Positions 1-10,290 of a stretch of 49,152 bases of DNA are shown here, one piece after another (position 1 is the stretch's first letter; every line of letters begins with the position of its first letter). The notes beneath the pieces were generated by a model. The model did not search any database. It saw only the letters and a list, made by a program, of their open reading frames with translations, and was not told the DNA's origin. The position numbers and the translations under genes are program-made. Source of the stretch: Serratia plymuthica NBRC 102599 (GTDB lineage: Bacteria > Pseudomonadota > Gammaproteobacteria > Enterobacterales > Enterobacteriaceae). The stretch is taken from the NCBI RefSeq assembly GCF_001590925.1, contig NZ_BCTU01000037.1:1-49152 (forward strand), read 5' to 3'.

Positions 1-982
1 ACAGGATCCGCGCTTTTTGCGGGTTCAGCGTACCGGCGGCGACAAAGCCGAATTTAGCGTCATCCACTTCCGCGTCTTCCGTGGTGGAACCGGTCGGCAC
101 TCTGGAAGATCGCACTACGGCCACACCGTTATGTGCGGCCGTAGCCAATGTATCAAACACCGTTTTGTACAGGTTGCCGTTACCGACCCCGGCGCTGACA
201 ATGCCCTGATAACCTTCAGCGATCAGCGCCTTGGCCGGCGCATCGGAAGCGTTGGCATAGTTATAGACAATGCCGACTTTGGGCAGCTCGGTCAGGCTGG
301 ATACGTCAAAGGGGGTATCGGTAGTATGCTTGCGCTGCGGTGAGCGCTGATAGTCTACCTTGCCGTTATGGATATAACCGAGCGGACCGAAATTGGGCGA
401 CTGGAATGTCTGCACCGAGGTGGTATTGGTTTTGGTCACGTCGCGCGCATCCAGCACGCTGTCGTTCATCGCCACCAGCACCCCGCGTTTGGCCGATTGC
501 GGATCCGCCGCCGTCACCACGGCGTTATACAGATTGAACGGGCCGTCGGCGCTCATCGCCGTTGCCGGGCGCATTGCTCCGACGATCACTACCGGCTTGT
601 CGCATTTGACGGTCAAATCGAGAAAATAAGCGGTTTCTTCCAGCGTGTCGGTGCCGTGGGTGATCACAAAACCGTCCGTTTTGCCGCAGTCAGCGTTGAT
701 TTTCTTCACCAGTTTCAGCCACACCTCATCGTTCATGTCTTGCGAACCGATGTTCACCACCTGCTCACCCTGCACATTGGCGACGTTTTTCAGCTCCGGC
801 ACCGCATTCACCAGCGCATCGACGCCCAGTTTGCCCGCCGTATAGTTGGATTTTGTCGCCGATTCGCCGCCGCCGGCAATGGTGCCGCCGGTCGCCAACA
901 GAGTGATGGAAGGCAATGCCAGCGCAGAACCGCTTACGCCCGCCAGGAATAGCGCCACAACGCTGAGTTTCACTGATTTCAT
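1..982 (-). CDS. ansB: L-asparaginase II, periplasmic (partial, C-terminus beyond window)
   Basis: Hydrolyses L-asparagine to aspartate and ammonia in the periplasm. Translating the minus strand from the ATG at 982-980 gives a Sec signal peptide (MKSVKLSVVALFLAG..., likely cut after ...SGSALA). The first active-site threonine motif, ATGGTIAGG, follows directly. The second motif, THGTDTLEETAYF, carries the Thr-Asp pair of the asparaginase family. About 327 codons are present of the roughly 348 usual in E. coli AnsB, so only the last ~20 residues are missing at the window edge. A strong AAGGAG lies 7 bases before the start. The gene is divergent from ycaO. E. coli ansB is induced anaerobically by FNR and CRP, but I could not identify convincing sites for either here. 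The signal peptide separates it from cytoplasmic AnsA. Confidence 0.95.
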   Translation of the reverse strand, partial: MKSVKLSVVALFLAGVSGSALALPSITLLATGGTIAGGGESATKSNYTAGKLGVDALVNAVPELKNVANVQGEQVVNIGSQDMNDEVWLKLVKKINADCGKTDGFVITHGTDTLEETAYFLDLTVKCDKPVVIVGAMRPATAMSADGPFNLYNAVVTAADPQSAKRGVLVAMNDSVLDARDVTKTNTTSVQTFQSPNFGPLGYIHNGKVDYQRSPQRKHTTDTPFDVSSLTELPKVGIVYNYANASDAPAKALIAEGYQGIVSAGVGNGNLYKTVFDTLATAAHNGVAVVRSSRVPTGSTTEDAEVDDAKFGFVAAGTLNPQKARIL

Positions 983-1130
983 TAGGTTTCTCCTTGATAG
1001 ATAACCCGCTGAATTATGGCCCTTATCCTTAAAAAAACTGTGACTTTACCGTCGCTTTAGGAATACATGGAGCTTGGGCGTAAAACCCCGTATCATTGCG
1101 CGTTTTTAGTACGCTCAAAAAGTGAAGACA

Positions 1131-2894
1131 ATGACGCAAACTTTTATCCCTGGCAAAGACGCCGCGTTGGAAGACTCCATCGCCCGTTTCCAACAGAAAT
1201 TAAGCGATCTGGGTTTTAATATCGAAGAAGCCTCATGGCTGAACCCGGTACCGCACGTATGGTCAGTTCACATCCGCGATCGCGATTGCCCGCTGTGCTT
1301 CACCAACGGTAAAGGCGCCAGCCAAAAAGCCGCGCTGGCTTCCGCTTTGGGCGAATACTTCGAGCGCCTTTCCACCAACTATTTCTTTGCCGATTTCTAT
1401 TTGGGTAAGCACATTGCCGAAGGCGATTTCGTACATTATCCGAATGAGAAATGGTTCCCGATCCCGGCCGACAATTCGCTACCGGAAGGCATCCTCGACG
1501 AACGCCTGCATGCGTTCTACGATCCAGAGCAAGAACTGACCGCCGGCGATCTGATCGATCTGCAATCCGGCAACGGCGATCGCGGCATCTGCGCCCTGCC
1601 GTTCTCCCGTCAGTCAGACCAGCAGACGGTCTATATTCCGATGAACATCATCGGCAACCTGTACGTGTCCAACGGCATGTCCGCCGGTAACACCGCGAAC
1701 GAAGCTCGCGTGCAGGGCCTTTCCGAAGTATTCGAGCGTTATGTGAAAAACCGCATTATCGCCGAATCCATCAGCCTGCCGGAGATCCCGAGCGAAGTGC
1801 TGAACCGTTATCCAGGCGTGGTGGAAGCCATTGCCCGCCTGGAACAGGAAGGCTTCCCGATCCTGTCCTATGACGCCTCATTGGGCGGTAACTACCCGGT
1901 AATCTGCGTAGTGCTGTTCAACCCGGCCAACGGCACCTGTTTCGCCTCGTTCGGCGCTCATCCCGATTTCGGCGTGGCGCTTGAGCGTACCGTGACTGAA
2001 CTGCTGCAGGGCCGTAGTCTGAAGGATCTGGACGTGTTCACCGCGCCAACCTTCGATGACGAAGAAGTGGCCGAACACACCAATCTGGAAACCCACTTTA
2101 TCGATTCCAGCGGTTTGATCTCCTGGGACATGTTCAAGCAGGATGCGGATTACCCGTTTGTCGACTGGAGTTTCAGCGGCAGCACGCAGGAAGAATTCGC
2201 CACGCTCATGAGCATTTTCGACAAAGAAGGCGCCGAAGTGTACATCGCCGACTACGAGCACCTGGACGTTTACGCCTGCCGTATCATCGTACCTGGCATG
2301 TCCGACATCTACCCGGCGGAAGATCTGTTGCTGGCCAATAACAGCATGGGCGCGCACCTGCGTGATACCCTGCTGGCACTGCCGGGCAGCGAATGGGAAC
2401 CACAAGAATATCTGGCGCTGATTGAGCGACTGGATGACGAAGGGCTGGACGATTTCACCCGCGTGCGCGAGTTGCTGGGCATTGCCTCCGGTAAAGACAA
2501 CGCCTGGCACACCCTGCGCGTGGGCGAGCTGAAATCCATGCTGGCACTCGCGGGCGGCGATATGGAACAGGCTCTGATCTGGACGGAATGGACCCAGGAC
2601 TTTAACGGATCGGTGTTAAGCCCGGCGCGCAGCAATTACTACCGTTGCCTGCAAACCCTGCTGCTGCTGACGCAGGAGCCGGATCGCGATCCGGCGCAGT
2701 ACTACGGCGCCTTCGTGAAAATGTACGGTCAGGAAGCGGTCGACGCCGCCTCTGCGGCCATCAGCGGCGAAGAGCGCTTTAACGGCTTGTTCGCTGTCGA
2801 CAGCGATCTGAAAGCGTTACCGGCGCATCAGGCGCTGCTGGCGGCCTACGAAAAACTGCAAAACGCCAAGCGCCGCCACTGGGCACAGGCATAA
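1131..2894 (+). CDS. ycaO: YcaO, RimO-associated ribosomal protein S12 methylthiolation factor
   Basis: YcaO-domain ATP-binding protein. In E. coli it enhances the RimO-dependent beta-methylthiolation of an aspartate in ribosomal protein S12. The protein (587 aa) follows E. coli YcaO (586 aa) nearly throughout, beginning MTQTFIPGKDAALEDS and including the family stretches TNGKGA, ALGEYFERLS and GLSEVFERYVKNRI of the YcaO nucleotide-binding fold. The C-terminal part is a TPR-like helical extension typical of the non-azoline-forming YcaO subgroup. An in-frame GTG lies 9 bases upstream (1122), but the ATG at 1131 matches the E. coli start. No precursor peptide or azoline dehydrogenase gene is nearby, so a RiPP role is unlikely. 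Its neighbours are divergent ansB and, after a 483-bp regulatory gap, focA. Confidence 0.95.
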   Translation: MTQTFIPGKDAALEDSIARFQQKLSDLGFNIEEASWLNPVPHVWSVHIRDRDCPLCFTNGKGASQKAALASALGEYFERLSTNYFFADFYLGKHIAEGDFVHYPNEKWFPIPADNSLPEGILDERLHAFYDPEQELTAGDLIDLQSGNGDRGICALPFSRQSDQQTVYIPMNIIGNLYVSNGMSAGNTANEARVQGLSEVFERYVKNRIIAESISLPEIPSEVLNRYPGVVEAIARLEQEGFPILSYDASLGGNYPVICVVLFNPANGTCFASFGAHPDFGVALERTVTELLQGRSLKDLDVFTAPTFDDEEVAEHTNLETHFIDSSGLISWDMFKQDADYPFVDWSFSGSTQEEFATLMSIFDKEGAEVYIADYEHLDVYACRIIVPGMSDIYPAEDLLLANNSMGAHLRDTLLALPGSEWEPQEYLALIERLDDEGLDDFTRVRELLGIASGKDNAWHTLRVGELKSMLALAGGDMEQALIWTEWTQDFNGSVLSPARSNYYRCLQTLLLLTQEPDRDPAQYYGAFVKMYGQEAVDAASAAISGEERFNGLFAVDSDLKALPAHQALLAAYEKLQNAKRRHWAQA

Positions 2895-3000
2895 CCGCAG
2901 TCTTAATGCGTCGGCAGCTTGCCTGCCGGCGCCACTCCTAAAGGGATAGTTTGCTGTACATCGCATTCGTAAACGCAGCAAAGAAAATAGCCAGATCTTA

Positions 3001-3133
3001 TTTTGACGGTTAAATCACCGTTTTCTTCTTTTATTTTTTCCGGTTAATTACGCACTTATCAACAAACAAGACGTTAATTGTTGCAGGTTGGTGAAATAAT
3101 AATTAACCGATAAGTCAACTTTAGCCGTCAAAA
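3001..3133. repeat. 14-bp inverted repeat framing ArcA-like boxes upstream of focA
   Basis: The left arm TTTTGACGGTTAAA (3001-3014) and right arm TTTAGCCGTCAAAA (3120-3133) are inverted copies with one mismatch, 105 bp apart. Three GTTAATT-type boxes lie between them. The region is very AT-rich. The arms are too far apart for a simple terminator. A looped protein-DNA complex is one possible reading. Confidence 0.6.
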
Positions 3134-3253
3134 ATAGACAATACCCGTAAATATTTAACCTTTATTAAGGGTATTTACCCCACCAATTCAAAATTATTTG
3201 CAAACATTAAAAAATAGTTTTCACTTAAAAATCAAATAATTAATTTAATTAAC
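3043..3253. promoter_or_regulatory. Cluster of four ArcA-like boxes upstream of focA-pflB
   Basis: GTTAATTA-type sequences occur at 3043-3050 (plus), 3073-3082 (plus, GTTAATTGTT), 3098-3107 (minus, GTTAATTATT) and 3239-3253 (minus, GTTAATTAAATTAAT). The last is close to the published ArcA box GTTAATTAAATGTTA. ArcA~P and FNR together activate the focA-pfl operon in E. coli, so the cluster suits its position. The 2895-3377 gap otherwise holds no gene. Random matches are possible because the tract is AT-rich. Confidence 0.6.
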
Positions 3254-3296
3254 CCTGCGATTTGTCTGGTTTTGTACCCCTCTAGTTCCTCGCCTT

Positions 3297-3338
3297 ATGA
3301 TCCAAATCAATTTTTACCCTATACTGCTTTGCTAGTAT
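3297..3338 (+). promoter_or_regulatory. FNR site and -10 element of the focA promoter
   Basis: ATGAT-CCAA-ATCAA at 3297-3310 matches the FNR consensus TTGAT-N4-ATCAA at 9 of 10 specified bases. A -10-like TAGTAT lies at 3333-3338. With a transcription start near 3345, the FNR site would be centred at about -41.5, the class II activator position. This agrees with the known FNR activation of focA-pfl. A second possible -10, TATACT (3320-3325), would give a less standard spacing. Confidence 0.7.
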
Positions 3339-3377
3339 CTCATTGCGTTGTTTTAACCCTTAAGAGAGAGAGTTAGT

Positions 3378-4238
3378 GTGAAAGCTGACAACCCCTTCGA
3401 TCTGATATTACCTGCGGCAACGGCGAAAATCGCTGAAGATGCAGGTGTGTATAAAGCCACCAAGCATCCGCTGAAAACTTTTTATTTGGCGATCACTGCC
3501 GGCGTCTTTATTTCCATCGCGTTCGTATTTTATATCACTGCGACTACCGGCACTGCCGGTGTGCCCTTCGGCCTGGCAAAATTGGTCGGCGGCATCTGTT
3601 TCTCTCTGGGGTTAATGCTGGTCGTGGTCTCAGGTGCAGACCTGTTCACCTCAACCGTGCTGATTGTGATTGCCAAGGCCAGCGGCCGTATCAGTTGGCC
3701 CCAACTGGCAGCCAACTGGTTGAACGTCTATATCGGTAACCTGATTGGCGCCCTGTTATTTGTGGCACTCATCTGGTTTTCCGGTGAACACATGGTGGCC
3801 AACGGCCAATGGGGCCTGAACGTCCTGCAAACCGCTGACCACAAGCTGCACCACACTTTTATTGAGGCGGTCTGCCTCGGTATTCTGGCTAACCTGATGG
3901 TTTGCCTGGCCGTGTGGATGAGTTATTCCGGCCGCAGCCTGATGGACAAAATGTTCGCCATGATCCTGCCGGTCGGCATGTTCGTCGCCAGCGGCTTCGA
4001 ACACAGCATCGCCAATATGTTTATGATCCCTATGGGTATCGTGGTTAAACACTTCGCCACGCCGGAGTTCTGGCAAGCCGTAGGGGCAACACCCGAGCAG
4101 TTTGCTCATCTGACCGTAAGCAACTTCATCATCGACAATCTGATCCCAGTCACCATTGGCAATATCATTGGCGGCGGCCTGCTGGTTGGGTTGACTTACT
4201 GGGTAATTTATCTGCGTGGTGGTGAACAACAGCATTAA
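3378..4238 (+). CDS. focA: FocA formate channel
   Basis: Pentameric inner-membrane formate channel of the FNT family. It exports formate made by pyruvate formate-lyase and can re-import it at low pH. The product (286 aa) starts MKADNPFDL and matches E. coli FocA over its whole length, with the six helices and the conserved GADLFTSTVL and NWLNVYIGNLIGALL stretches of the pore. The start is GTG at 3378, as in E. coli, with a purine-rich AAGAGAGAGAG ribosome-binding tract just upstream. The stop is 54 bp before pflB, which fits the known focA-pflB operon. Expression is expected from the FNR/ArcA-controlled promoter region upstream. Confidence 0.97.
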   Translation: MKADNPFDLILPAATAKIAEDAGVYKATKHPLKTFYLAITAGVFISIAFVFYITATTGTAGVPFGLAKLVGGICFSLGLMLVVVSGADLFTSTVLIVIAKASGRISWPQLAANWLNVYIGNLIGALLFVALIWFSGEHMVANGQWGLNVLQTADHKLHHTFIEAVCLGILANLMVCLAVWMSYSGRSLMDKMFAMILPVGMFVASGFEHSIANMFMIPMGIVVKHFATPEFWQAVGATPEQFAHLTVSNFIIDNLIPVTIGNIIGGGLLVGLTYWVIYLRGGEQQH

Positions 4239-4292
4239 GCTGTTAGTGACCGTGCGCCGAGTTAGAAATCCACAATTAAAGGTAGGTGTATA

Positions 4293-6575
<2,283 letters not shown>

Positions 6576-6584
6576 TTGCCCCAT

Positions 6585-6606
6585 CCGGGCGGGGTTTCCC
6601 GCCCGG
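6585..6606 (+). terminator. GC-rich hairpin just after pflB
   Basis: CCGGGCGGG (6585-6593), loop GTTT, CCCGCCCGG (6598-6606) form a perfect 9-bp stem. No T-run follows, so it may stabilise the pflB mRNA 3' end or pause polymerase ahead of the next hairpin. Confidence 0.6.
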
Positions 6607-6623
6607 TGGTTAAGCTGAATACC

Positions 6624-6648
6624 GGGGCCGGATCTTTCCGGCCCTTTT
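6624..6648 (+). terminator. Rho-independent terminator of focA-pflB
   Basis: GGGCCGGA (6625-6632), loop TCTT, TCCGGCCC (6637-6644), then TTTT. This is a compact 8-bp GC-rich stem with a short T-run, about 50 bp after the pflB stop. Confidence 0.75.
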
Positions 6649-6680
6649 AACAAACGCAGTTTCCCTGACTCATCACGAGT

Positions 6681-6734
6681 CTGTTTTGCCAGATAGCTAT
6701 ACTGAATGAAATTGATGGATATCCGGCAAAACAG
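6681..6734. repeat. 15-bp inverted repeat between pflB and pflA
   Basis: The left arm is CTGTTTTGCC-A-GATA (6681-6695) and the right arm TATC-C-GGCAAAACAG (6720-6734), complementary at 14 of 15 positions with a 24-base spacer. It lies after the pflB terminator and before pflA, where a pflA promoter or leader is expected. It could be a two-site operator or a stem-loop in a leader RNA. There is no T-run, so it is not a typical terminator. Confidence 0.6.
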
Positions 6735-6750
6735 TTATCCGGCGCAATAA

Positions 6751-6821
6751 CCGGCCAGCAGGAATCGTTCCACCCCAGCCGCCGGGCCTATCCGGTAGCT
6801 GCATCGCTGATCCCTGGCCGG
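6751..6821. repeat. Second inverted repeat in the pflA leader
   Basis: CCGGCCAG (6751-6758) is perfectly complementary to CTGGCCGG (6814-6821). Pairing can extend outward through TAA/TTA if a CGG bulge is allowed. The spacer is 55 bases. The right arm ends about 60 bases before the pflA start codon. Confidence 0.45.
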
Positions 6822-6879
6822 CGGTTATGAGCCTACTTTTAGACTGCGTTTGACAGTCAATATTGGAGAACCCCCTGCA

Positions 6880-7620
6880 ATGTCAGTGAAAGGTCGCATT
6901 CACTCCTTCGAATCCTGTGGCACCGTTGACGGTCCAGGGATCCGCTTTATCGTTTTCTTCCAGGGTTGCCTGATGCGCTGCCTGTATTGCCATAACCGCG
7001 ACACCTGGGACACCCATGGCGGCAAAGAAGTGACCGTAGAAGAGCTGATGAAAGACACCGTCGCTTATCGGCACTTTATGAACGCTTCCGGCGGCGGCGT
7101 GACGGCCTCCGGCGGCGAAGCCATCTTGCAGGCCGAATTTGTCCGTGACTGGTTCCGTGCGTGCCAGCAGGAAGGTATCAATACCTGCCTGGATACCAAC
7201 GGTTTTGTGCGTCGTTACGATCCGGTGATCGACGAGTTGCTGGACGCCACCGATCTGGTGATGCTGGATCTGAAACAGATGAACGACGACATTCATCAGA
7301 ACCTGGTCGGCGTCTCCAACCACCGCACGCTGGACTTCGCCCGCTATCTGGCGAAACGCAACCAGCGCACCTGGATCCGTTATGTGGTGGTGCCTGGCTG
7401 GTCCGACGATGACAAGTCAACGCACATGCTGGGTGAGTTCACCAAGGACATGACCAACATCGAGAAAATCGAGCTGCTGCCCTATCACGAACTCGGCAAG
7501 CACAAATGGGTGGCGATGGGGGAAGAGTACAAGCTGGACAGCGTCCATCCTCCAAAAGCGGACACAATGGACCGCGTCAAAGGCATTCTGGAAAGCTACG
7601 GCCATAAAGTGATTTATTGA
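6880..7620 (+). CDS. pflA: Pyruvate formate-lyase 1-activating enzyme
   Basis: Radical SAM enzyme that generates the glycyl radical on PflB, using S-adenosylmethionine and a [4Fe-4S] cluster. The cluster-binding CX3CX2C motif is Cys30, Cys34 and Cys37 (GCLMRCLYC). The glycine-rich [10 protein letters not shown] for SAM binding follows. The length of 246 aa equals that of the E. coli protein when started at the ATG at 6880. This start has TTGGAGAA upstream, whereas an in-frame TTG at 6850 has no ribosome-binding site. It is separated from pflB by about 300 bp holding terminators and inverted repeats, so it probably has its own promoter or receives read-through. A strong terminator follows. Confidence 0.98.
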   Translation: MSVKGRIHSFESCGTVDGPGIRFIVFFQGCLMRCLYCHNRDTWDTHGGKEVTVEELMKDTVAYRHFMNASGGGVTASGGEAILQAEFVRDWFRACQQEGINTCLDTNGFVRRYDPVIDELLDATDLVMLDLKQMNDDIHQNLVGVSNHRTLDFARYLAKRNQRTWIRYVVVPGWSDDDKSTHMLGEFTKDMTNIEKIELLPYHELGKHKWVAMGEEYKLDSVHPPKADTMDRVKGILESYGHKVIY

Positions 7621-7635
7621 TCTTTTTGTCGAGAT

Positions 7636-7665
7636 AAAAAAACCGGCGCAATGGCCGGTTTTTTT
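7636..7665. terminator. Bidirectional terminator between pflA and ycaD
   Basis: AAAAAAACCGGC (7636-7647), loop GCAATG, GCCGGTTTTTTT (7654-7665). The A-tract and T-tract flank a GC core, so it can serve both convergent genes. Confidence 0.9.
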
Positions 7666-7669
7666 GATC

Positions 7670-8815
7670 TCAGGCAGCAGCCAGCGGAGTCTGGTGATGG
7701 TTTGGCTTTTTCAGCAACATCATCAGGTACACCAGCGCAACGGCAGCAATCATCACAAACAGCAGGCGGTCGGAATAATTCTGCATCAACAACGCCGTCA
7801 TTGACGGGCCAAGCAGGCTGCCGATTGTGTAGCTCATCAGCAACGCCTGATTCATCGCCACCAACTCATGCGGCAGCGCTTTCTCGCAGGCCCAGGACAT
7901 CGCCACCGGGTACAGCGTGAAACCGGCGCAGCCGAGAATAAACAGCGCCGGCGCCATGGCATAGTTGCCGAGCATCGCCACACTGGCGAGGATCACCACA
8001 AACACCTGAATGCGCAGCACCAACAGACGACCATAGCGATCGGCCAGGCGCCCTACCGGCCACTGCCCGACAATACCGGAGCTGACCAGCAGAGCCATCC
8101 AGTAACCGACGTTGGCGTCGCTCATACCCTGATGGGATAAATACAGCGGCATCAAGCCATAGAGTGAACCCAGAACAATACCGGAGATAATGCAGCCATT
8201 GATGCCCAGCCGCGCGCTGCGGCGTTTCAGCATTGGCCATACCGCCGCCTGCTGCGGTTCGTCATGCTGGCTGTTAACCCGCGCAAACAGCATGGGCAGC
8301 ATGGCGCAGATGATGATGGTGGCCACCCACGGCACCACGTTCAGCAATTCGGTCGATACCAGGCTCAACAGCAGTTGACCAATCACGGTGCCAAGATAGT
8401 AAACCATCATATAGGCCGCCAACAGTTGCCCGCGGTTGGACAGATTACCACTGCGCAGTAAGGCGCTTTCGACGATCACCCAAATCCAGGCGCAGCCAAT
8501 GCCGGCAAAGAAACGCCAGCCCATCCAGCTCCAAAAATCGAGCGACAGCGCCATACCGGCCGTCGCGACGGCAAACACCACGCAGGCAAGATGATAGCTG
8601 CGGGTAAAGCCGATGCGTTTGATCAGTTTGCCCGCTATCAGCGTGCCTACCAGGTTGCCGGTAAAGTAAGAAGAGCTCACCATACCCACCTGGCCGGTTG
8701 ACAACTGAGCGTGAGTCAACCAAAGAGGGACTAACGTATTCAATACGGCAATAGAAACCGTGAGCAATAACAAGCCACAGAGCAGCAGGAGCACTGGGCG
8801 GGAATATGCGGACAT
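7670..8815 (-). CDS. ycaD: YcaD, MFS transporter of unknown substrate
   Basis: Major facilitator superfamily inner-membrane protein (381 aa) with 12 predicted helices. It matches E. coli YcaD (382 aa) from [18 protein letters not shown] through [20 protein letters not shown] and [14 protein letters not shown], the second being the loop motif A of the superfamily. The substrate is not known. The start at 8815 matches the family. It is convergent with pflA across a shared terminator and divergent from the DUF1801 gene, with a 177-bp gap. I see nothing that specifies its regulation. Confidence 0.93.
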   Translation of the reverse strand: MSAYSRPVLLLLCGLLLLTVSIAVLNTLVPLWLTHAQLSTGQVGMVSSSYFTGNLVGTLIAGKLIKRIGFTRSYHLACVVFAVATAGMALSLDFWSWMGWRFFAGIGCAWIWVIVESALLRSGNLSNRGQLLAAYMMVYYLGTVIGQLLLSLVSTELLNVVPWVATIIICAMLPMLFARVNSQHDEPQQAAVWPMLKRRSARLGINGCIISGIVLGSLYGLMPLYLSHQGMSDANVGYWMALLVSSGIVGQWPVGRLADRYGRLLVLRIQVFVVILASVAMLGNYAMAPALFILGCAGFTLYPVAMSWACEKALPHELVAMNQALLMSYTIGSLLGPSMTALLMQNYSDRLLFVMIAAVALVYLMMLLKKPNHHQTPLAAA

Positions 8816-8992
8816 AGTGAAATTGAAACCGAACGCGCGATGAGAGTGCGCGCATCATGCCACTGGCGATAAAAAAGTCAATCCGCTCTTATCTATGCAC
8901 CGCACAATTTGTTTCACTCCCGGCAACAGGGGCAACGCGCAGCAAAAAGGGCTATGCTGACGGCAGAAGAAATTCGCTCTCGCAGAGGCATA

Positions 8993-9361
8993 ATGAAACA
9001 AACTATCGATAATGCCGTCGGCACTTTGCTGGCGGATATAGGCAGCACCCATGGTGAACTTCTGGACGTCGTGCAACGTGTTCGCCAGGTGGTCACGGCA
9101 ACCGGTGGCGGCGTCAGTGAATCGGTAAAATATGGCGGCATCATGTTTGCTCATACGGCGTTTTTCTGCGGCGTGTTCGCCTACAGCGGCCATGTGACGG
9201 TTGAGTTTGGCCGGGGCTATCTGCTCGAAGACCGCCACCGGATGCTGGAAGGCGGGGGTAAGTATCGCCGGCATATCAAGCTTTATTCGGTTGCCGATGT
9301 AGAGGCAAAACATCTGGCAGATTACGCCAGACTGGCCTATGAGCTTGAGCCTCCACGCTAA
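8993..9361 (+). CDS. DUF1801 domain protein
   Basis: Small soluble protein (122 aa) that I assign to the DUF1801 (YdhG-like, PF08818) fold from its plan: an N-terminal helical part, the central GVSESVKYGGIMFAH segment, and a C-terminal VEAKHLADYARLAYEL helix. The function is not known; some relatives have been linked to iron handling, but nothing here shows that. I place the start at the ATG at 8993 with AGAGG five bases upstream. An in-frame ATG at 8909 would add 28 residues not supported by a ribosome-binding site. It lies 36 bp before the AraC regulator in the same direction and may be co-transcribed with it. E. coli has no equivalent gene at this locus. Confidence 0.7.
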   Translation: MKQTIDNAVGTLLADIGSTHGELLDVVQRVRQVVTATGGGVSESVKYGGIMFAHTAFFCGVFAYSGHVTVEFGRGYLLEDRHRMLEGGGKYRRHIKLYSVADVEAKHLADYARLAYELEPPR

Positions 9362-9397
9362 AACCGGCGTACATCTGCAGCGCACCCTAAGGATAAG

Positions 9398-10192
9398 ATG
9401 ATGAAAAAGCGTGCCATTCAGATCGTCCCCAGCCGCCTCCAGGGTATGGAAATGGTAACGGCGGACACGGATTTTTCCTTTGGCCGCCATACTCACGACC
9501 AGTTTGGCATTGGCCTGATGGATCGCGGCGCCCAGAAATCGCTAAGCGGCAGAGGCCGCGTTGAATCATCCGCAGGGGACATCATCACCGTGAACCCCGG
9601 AGAAGTGCATGACGGCTCTCCCCTCGCCGGTGCCAGAGCCTGGCGCATGATCTACTGCCACCCGGAACGGCTCAATCAATGCTTCGCGGATATCAGCGAG
9701 GGGAGATTTACCTCCGGGGAGTTCAGCCACCCGGTTTTCAGCAATCATCACCTGGCCGCCTACTTTAACCGGCTGTTCTGCGCCGTAACGCAAAGCGATG
9801 CGCTGGCCGCCGAAGAGGCTTTGCTGGTTATCGCCGCAGCCCTGGCTGAGATCCCGCATCCCCCTTTAGCCTTCCCTCAAGATGGCATTGTCCGCGCACG
9901 GGAAATGATTGACGACGAGCCAGGCAGCCCGCTGACGTTGGCCGAGTTGGCCACCGAAGCCGGCCTGAGCCAATACCAACTCTTACGCGGGTTCAAACGC
10001 CGCACCGGTCTGACGCCACATGCTTACCTGCTGCAACGCCGCCTGTTGCTGGCGCGCCGGCTTATTCTCGCCGGTGACGGGCTGGCTGAGGTGGCCGATG
10101 CCTGCGGCTTCGCTGATCAAAGCCACATGACACGCCTGTTCGTCAGGAGCTTTGGGTACACTCCCGGCTCTTTCTCCCGGCAATCCGCCTGA
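9398..10192 (+). CDS. AraC-family transcriptional regulator with cupin sensor domain
   Basis: Predicted DNA-binding regulator (264 aa). The N-terminal half is an AraC-type cupin, shown by HTHDQFGIGLMDRG and the typical AGDIITVNPGEVHDGSP. The C-terminal half has two helix-turn-helix units (LTLAELATEAGLSQYQLLRG; LAEVADACGFADQSHMTRLF), ending with the usual GYTPGSF tail. AAGGAT precedes the ATG at 9398; a second ATG follows immediately at 9401. It sits 98 bp before a LysE/RhtB exporter in the same direction. AraC/LysE pairs of this kind are common in proteobacteria, and the regulator most likely controls the exporter in response to an amino acid or similar ligand. The ligand is unknown. Confidence 0.9.
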   Translation: MMKKRAIQIVPSRLQGMEMVTADTDFSFGRHTHDQFGIGLMDRGAQKSLSGRGRVESSAGDIITVNPGEVHDGSPLAGARAWRMIYCHPERLNQCFADISEGRFTSGEFSHPVFSNHHLAAYFNRLFCAVTQSDALAAEEALLVIAAALAEIPHPPLAFPQDGIVRAREMIDDEPGSPLTLAELATEAGLSQYQLLRGFKRRTGLTPHAYLLQRRLLLARRLILAGDGLAEVADACGFADQSHMTRLFVRSFGYTPGSFSRQSA

Positions 10193-10290
10193 ACGTTGCC
10201 GCTGCAAAGGCGGGCTGCAATTTCGTTCAAGACTGTATGGCTCTTTCACCTGAAACTGGGTGCCAATTATCGCCAAAAGGAGCCTTACCC

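Noticed and set aside
1131-2894. YcaO as part of a RiPP (azole/azoline) biosynthetic cluster
   Set aside because: The protein is the E. coli YcaO orthologue, and no precursor peptide, dehydrogenase or transporter gene of that type is adjacent.
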